Positions 60,108 to 64,000 of a stretch of 64,000 bases of DNA are shown here, piece after piece. Origin of the DNA: Leifsonia williamsii (GTDB taxonomy: Bacteria; Actinomycetota; Actinomycetes; Actinomycetales; Microbacteriaceae); NCBI RefSeq assembly GCF_030433685.1, contig NZ_JAROCF010000001.1, forward strand, positions 2,356,001 through 2,420,000. Reading direction: 5' to 3'. A program made the translations under genes and the position numbers. Within the stretch, counting starts at the first letter, position 1; every line of letters begins with the position of its first letter. Under the pieces are notes generated by a model. That model was not told the origin of the DNA, ran no database searches, and saw nothing but the letters and a program-made list of their open reading frames with translations.

Positions 60108-62298
60108 GCCAGAGGGCACCGAGCGGAGGCAGGTTCACCACCGCCGAAGCGGGGCGGCCCATCCACGGCTCGTCGACCGCGGTCACCTGGCCGAGGTTGC
60201 CGACCCCTGAGCCGCCGAACGCCTCCGCGTCGGTGTTGAGCAGCTCCTCCCACTCCCCGGCGAAGGGCAGGCCGACCCGGTAGCCCTCGTGCGGCGCTCC
60301 CGAGAAGTTGAGCAGAACGGCGATGGGGGAGCCCTCGCGGTCCTTCCGGAGGAACGCGATCACGTTGCCGGCCGCGTCGGAGCCGTCGAGCCACTCGAAC
60401 CCGGCGGGATCGTTGTCGAGCGCCCACAGCTGCGGGTGCGCGCGGTAGAGCGCGTTGAGCTGCGCGACGAGGTCCCAGAGGCCGCGGTGCGACGGTTGGT
60501 CGAGCATCCACCAGTCGAGCCCGCGCTCCTCGCTCCACTCGGAGTACTGGCCGAACTCCTGGCCCATGAACAGCAGCTGCTTACCGGGGTGCGCCCACAT
60601 GAACGCCAGGAACGCCCGGAGGTTCGCCAGCTGCTGCCAGTGGTCGCCCGGCATCTTGCCGATCAACGAGCCCTTGCCGTGCACGACCTCGTCGTGGCTG
60701 ATCGGCAGGAGGAAGTTCTCGCTCCACGCGTAGACGAACGAGAACGTCAGCTCGCTGTGGTGGTAGCTGCGGTACATCGGGTCCTCGTGGATGTACTGCA
60801 GCGAGTCGTGCATCCAGCCCATGTTCCACTTGAAGCCGAAGCCGAGGCCGCCGGAGCTGGTGGGGGCGGTGACACCGGGGTAGCTGGTCGACTCCTCGGC
60901 GATCATGACCGTGCCGGGGTTGCGCTTGTAGGAGGTGGCGGTGACCTCCTGCAGGAACGCGATCGCCTCCAGGTTCTCGCGTCCGCCGTGGATGTTCGGC
61001 TCCCACTCGCCCTCGTTGCGCGAGTAGTCGAGGTACAGCATGGAGGCGACGGCGTCGACCCGCAGGCCGTCGACGTGGAACTCCTCCAGCCAGTACAGCG
61101 CGTTCGCGACGAGGAAGTTGCGCACCTGCGAGTTGCCGTAGTCGAAGATGTACGTGCCCCAGTCCTTGTGCTCGCCGCGCCGCGGGTCGGCGTGCTCGTA
61201 CAGCGGCCGACCGTCGAAACGGGCGAGCGCCCAGTCGTCCTTGGGGAAGTGGCCGGGCACCCAGTCCATGATCACGCCGATGCCGGCCTGGTGGAGGCGG
61301 TCGATCAGGTAGCGCAGGTCGTCGGGCGAGCCGAAGCGGCTGGTCGGGGCGTAGTAGCCGGTGACCTGATAGCCCCAGGAGCCGCCGAACGGGTGCTCGG
61401 CGAGAGGGAGGAACTCCACGTGGGTGTAGCCGAGCGCGCCGACGTAGTCGATCAGCTGGTCGGCGGCCTCGCGGTAGCCCGTTCCGGGCCGCCAGCTGCC
61501 GAGGTGCAGCTCGTAGATGCTCATGGGGCCGCTGTGCGGGTCGGTCTCGCGGCGGCGGCGCATCCACTCGTCGTCGGCCCACTCGTGGCGGCTGACCGTG
61601 ATGCGGGAGGCGGTGGCGGGCGGCGTCTCGGCGGTCTGCGCCACCGGGTCGATCTTGCGCACCCAGCCGCCATCCTCGGTGAGGATGTCGTACTTGTAGA
61701 TCTCGCCCTCGCCGAGACCGGGGACGAACAGCTCCCAGACGCCGGAGCCGCCCATGCTGCGCATCGCGTGCAGGGTGCCGTCCCAGCCGTTGAAGTCGCC
61801 GACCACGCGGACGGCGCGGGCGTGCGGCGCCCAGACGGTGAAGGCGGTGCCGACGACGCCGCCGAGGTCGCGCACGTGCGAGCCCAGCGCCTCCCACAGC
61901 TGCTCGTGCCGGCCCTCGCCGATGAGGTGCAGGTCGACGGAGCCGATGGTGGGGGAGAAGCGGTACGGGTCGTCCGCGGTCCAGGTGCTGCCGTCCGCGT
62001 AGCGGGCCTCGACCAGGTAAGCGCCGGGGCCGACGATGTCGATGCCCTGCCAGATGCCGTGCGCGAGGTGCGCGAGCTCGACGTGCGCGCCGTTCGGAAG
62101 CACGGCGAACACGGCCTCCGCCAGCGGGCGCAGGGTGCGGATGACCGTGATCGGGTCGGCGACGCCTGAGGCGTTCACCTGGTGCTGCCCGAGCACCGCG
62201 TGCGGGTCGTGGTACGCGCCGGTGGCGACGGCCTGGAGGGTCGCGTCGTCCAGGGCGGGCAGGTCGACGGCGGCAGCGCCTTCGGGGATCGGGGTCAT
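60088..62298 (-). CDS. glgB: 1,4-alpha-glucan branching enzyme
   Basis: Glycogen branching enzyme, 736 residues. The N-terminal module (25-115) and CBM48 (FTVWAPHARAVRVVGDFNGWDG, 153-174) precede the GH13 barrel: SIYELHLGSW, GVIMDWVPGHFPKD, nucleophile Asp415 in DGLRVDAVASML, acid/base Glu468 in MIAEESTSYPGV, and LLPISHDEVVHGKGSL. In the GlgE pathway it branches the linear glucan produced by GlgE, whose gene lies 62 nt upstream on the same strand. ATG 62298 has GAAAGGACC upstream. Confidence 0.96.
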   Translation of the reverse strand: MTPIPEGAAAVDLPALDDATLQAVATGAYHDPHAVLGQHQVNASGVADPITVIRTLRPLAEAVFAVLPNGAHVELAHLAHGIWQGIDIVGPGAYLVEARYADGSTWTADDPYRFSPTIGSVDLHLIGEGRHEQLWEALGSHVRDLGGVVGTAFTVWAPHARAVRVVGDFNGWDGTLHAMRSMGGSGVWELFVPGLGEGEIYKYDILTEDGGWVRKIDPVAQTAETPPATASRITVSRHEWADDEWMRRRRETDPHSGPMSIYELHLGSWRPGTGYREAADQLIDYVGALGYTHVEFLPLAEHPFGGSWGYQVTGYYAPTSRFGSPDDLRYLIDRLHQAGIGVIMDWVPGHFPKDDWALARFDGRPLYEHADPRRGEHKDWGTYIFDYGNSQVRNFLVANALYWLEEFHVDGLRVDAVASMLYLDYSRNEGEWEPNIHGGRENLEAIAFLQEVTATSYKRNPGTVMIAEESTSYPGVTAPTSSGGLGFGFKWNMGWMHDSLQYIHEDPMYRSYHHSELTFSFVYAWSENFLLPISHDEVVHGKGSLIGKMPGDHWQQLANLRAFLAFMWAHPGKQLLFMGQEFGQYSEWSEERGLDWWMLDQPSHRGLWDLVAQLNALYRAHPQLWALDNDPAGFEWLDGSDAAGNVIAFLRKDREGSPIAVLLNFSGAPHEGYRVGLPFAGEWEELLNTDAEAFGGSGVGNLGQVTAVDEPWMGRPASAVVNLPPLGALWLKPRVS

Positions 62299-62360
62299 CG
62301 GGGTCCTTTCGAGGCGGTGCGGTGGGACGGGCGGTGCGGCGGGGCGTGGGTGGACGGCGA

Positions 62361-64000
62361 CTACAGCGGCTTCACGACCAGGATGTGGACCGGCTGGTCG
62401 AAGGCGTCGAGGCGCACGTAGTCGTCGGAGCCCCAGACCCAGCGCTGGCCGGTCACGGCGTCCTTCACCTCGAAGCTCGCGCCGCGCTCGATGCCGAACG
62501 CCGTGACGTCGAGGTGGACGATCGTCTCGCGCACCGAGTGCGGGTCGACGTTGGCGACGACGATCACCGCGTCCGGCTTGCCGCTGCGGGTGAACCGGCC
62601 CGGCAGGTACTTCGAGTAGACGAGGATGGCGTCGTCATCGCTGGAGTGGAGGCGGAGGTTGCGCAGCTGGCGCAGCGCCGGGTGCTCGCTGCGGACGCGG
62701 TTGAGCATCGTCAGGTAGGGCGCCAGGGAGCGTCCCTCGTTCTGCGCGCGGGCGTAGTCGCGCGGACGGTACTCGTACTTCTCGTTGTCGATGTACTCCT
62801 CCGCGCCGGGGCGGGCGACGTTCTCGTACAGCTCGAAGCCGGAGTAGACGCCCCAGGTCGGTGCGGCGGTCGCGGCGAGGGCGGCACGGATCTTGAACGC
62901 GGCCGGGCCGCCGAACTGCAGGTACTCGGTGAGGATGTCGGGGGTGTTGACGAAGAGGTTGGGGCGCAGGAAGTCGGCCGTGTCGGTCGCGAGGCCGGCG
63001 AAGAACTCCTCCAGCTCCTCCTTCGTGTTCCGCCAGGTGAAGTACGTGTACGACTGCTGGAAGCCGGCCTTCGCGAGGGTGTGCAGCAGCGCGGGGCGGG
63101 TGAACGCCTCGGCGAGGAAGACGACGTCCGGGTCGGTCGCGTTGACCGTGCGGATCAGCCACTCCCAGAAGTGCAGCGGCTTGGTGTGCGGGTTGTCGAC
63201 GCGGAAGATGCGGACGCCGAGCGACATCCAGTACCGCACGATCCGCAGCACCTCGTGCCGGAGGCCGTCGTAGTCGTTGTCGAAGTTGATCGGGTAGATG
63301 TCCTGATACTTCTTCGGCGGGTTCTCCGCGTACGCGATCGTGCCGTCGGGGAGGGTCGTGAACCACTCCGGGTGCTGCTTCACCCAGGGGTGGTCGGGCG
63401 ACGCCTGCAGCGCCAGGTCGAGGGCGACCTCGAGGCCGGCTCCCTTCGCCTTGCCCAGGAAGTGGACGAAGTCCTCCTCGGTGCCGAGGTCCGGGTGGAT
63501 GGCGTCGTGGCCGCCCTCGGCCGACCCGATGGCCCAGGGCGAGCCCGGGTCGTTCGGCCCGGCCTCCAGGGAGTTGTTCGGCCCCTTGCGGAACGTGCGG
63601 CCGATCGGGTGGATGGGCGGCAGGTAGACGACGTCGAAGCCCATCGCGGCGATCTCGGGGAGGCGCGCGGAGGCGGTGCGGAAGGTGCCCGACTGCCAGG
63701 AGCCGTCCGGCAGCTTCCGCGCCCCCTCCGACCGCGGGAAGAACTCGTACCAGCTGCCGACGCCGGCGCGGGTGCGCTCGACCTGGATCGCACGCGTCTC
63801 GGAGAGCGAGGGGAGGCTCACCACCGGGCGCTCGGCGAGGATGGCGGCGATGCGGTCGTCGACGGTCGCGGCGAAGCGCTCCTCGACCGGCTTGGTGGAG
63901 TCGGCGGCGGCCTTCGCGGCGGCGCTCAGGTGGCGGCGCTCGGCGGGACTGCGGCGCTTGTCCTTCGCGGCGCCCGCCAGGAGGTCGTGGCCCATCCGCA
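62361..64000 (-). CDS. glgE: Alpha-1,4-glucan:maltose-1-phosphate maltosyltransferase, N-terminus off the window
   Basis: GH13_3 enzyme that extends glucan with maltose 1-phosphate derived from trehalose. The 546 residues present include GSWYEFFPRSEG, FDVVYLPPIHPIGRTFRKGPNN, the nucleophile Asp in VRIFRVDNPHTKP and acid Glu in FLAEAFTRPA, 29 residues apart as are Asp394/Glu423 of Streptomyces GlgE. By that comparison about 125 N-terminal residues lie beyond base 64000. It heads glgE-glgB; treS, pep2 or glgP may follow upstream of the window edge but cannot be seen. Confidence 0.96.
   Translation of the reverse strand, partial: RMGHDLLAGAAKDKRRSPAERRHLSAAAKAAADSTKPVEERFAATVDDRIAAILAERPVVSLPSLSETRAIQVERTRAGVGSWYEFFPRSEGARKLPDGSWQSGTFRTASARLPEIAAMGFDVVYLPPIHPIGRTFRKGPNNSLEAGPNDPGSPWAIGSAEGGHDAIHPDLGTEEDFVHFLGKAKGAGLEVALDLALQASPDHPWVKQHPEWFTTLPDGTIAYAENPPKKYQDIYPINFDNDYDGLRHEVLRIVRYWMSLGVRIFRVDNPHTKPLHFWEWLIRTVNATDPDVVFLAEAFTRPALLHTLAKAGFQQSYTYFTWRNTKEELEEFFAGLATDTADFLRPNLFVNTPDILTEYLQFGGPAAFKIRAALAATAAPTWGVYSGFELYENVARPGAEEYIDNEKYEYRPRDYARAQNEGRSLAPYLTMLNRVRSEHPALRQLRNLRLHSSDDDAILVYSKYLPGRFTRSGKPDAVIVVANVDPHSVRETIVHLDVTAFGIERGASFEVKDAVTGQRWVWGSDDYVRLDAFDQPVHILVVKPL

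Overview
This window is chromosomal DNA of a high-GC actinobacterium. The most likely family is Microbacteriaceae, a Leifsonia-like genus. The basis is the gene order rpsP-KH-rimM-trmD / rplS-rnhB-DUF2469-yraN-comM-dprA-xerC-M23-rpsB-tsf-pyrH-frr-cdsA, together with GlgE and GlgB, DivIVA-type coiled-coil proteins, and many starts that look leaderless (TANNNT followed 6 nt later by ATG or GTG). The genus is inference. I see no rRNA, tRNA, insertion sequence, prophage or CRISPR array.

Layout. (1) 1-223 is the end of mutM. (2) 224-17983 is accessory material lying between mutM and smc, which are neighbours in many related genomes. It holds a solitary single-chain restriction-modification enzyme whose only convincing start is ATT. 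Next come two divergent catabolic operons (N-acyl-D-amino-acid deacylase, D-serine-dehydratase-like enzyme, RidA and transporter on one side; YheO-type regulator, KDG kinase, KDPG aldolase and rhodanese on the other). An aquaporin, a double GNAT protein and a complete livJHMGF transporter follow. (3) 18134-25509 carries chromosome and secretion genes (smc, CHAD protein, ftsY, ffh). (4) 25535-28228 has two SGNH lipoproteins and a YbdK-type ligase. (5) 28431-35754 is the ribosome and tRNA-modification block (rpsP, khpA, rimM, trmD, rplS, rnhB, DUF2469). It is interrupted by a GntR/MFS pair between rimM and trmD and by map plus a membrane protein between trmD and rplS. (6) 35874-42905 is yraN-comM-dprA-xerC-M23; four of these consecutive genes carry low-complexity or repeat-rich insertions. 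(7) 43102-49191 is a sugar porter followed by rpsB-tsf-pyrH-frr-cdsA. (8) 49204-59227 is envelope and cytoskeleton-like: DivIVA-domain protein, transglycosylase, AI-2E permease, a 900-residue hendecad coiled coil, a large membrane protein and a thioredoxin/TPR protein. (9) 59322-64000 is an NmrA-like protein followed by glgB and glgE (truncated by the window edge).

How the genes work together. The divergent operons at 3.0-10.2 kb can be read as one pathway: an N-acyl D-2-amino acid is imported, deacylated, dehydrated and deaminated with RidA help to a 2-keto-3-deoxy acid, then phosphorylated and cleaved. N-acetyl-D-glucosaminate (oxidised GlcNAc) fits every step and is my preferred substrate hypothesis. 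The other striking signals are an uninterrupted run of 47 eleven-residue coiled-coil repeats at 53.9-55.5 kb and the cluster of repeat expansions in comM, dprA, xerC and the M23 gene.
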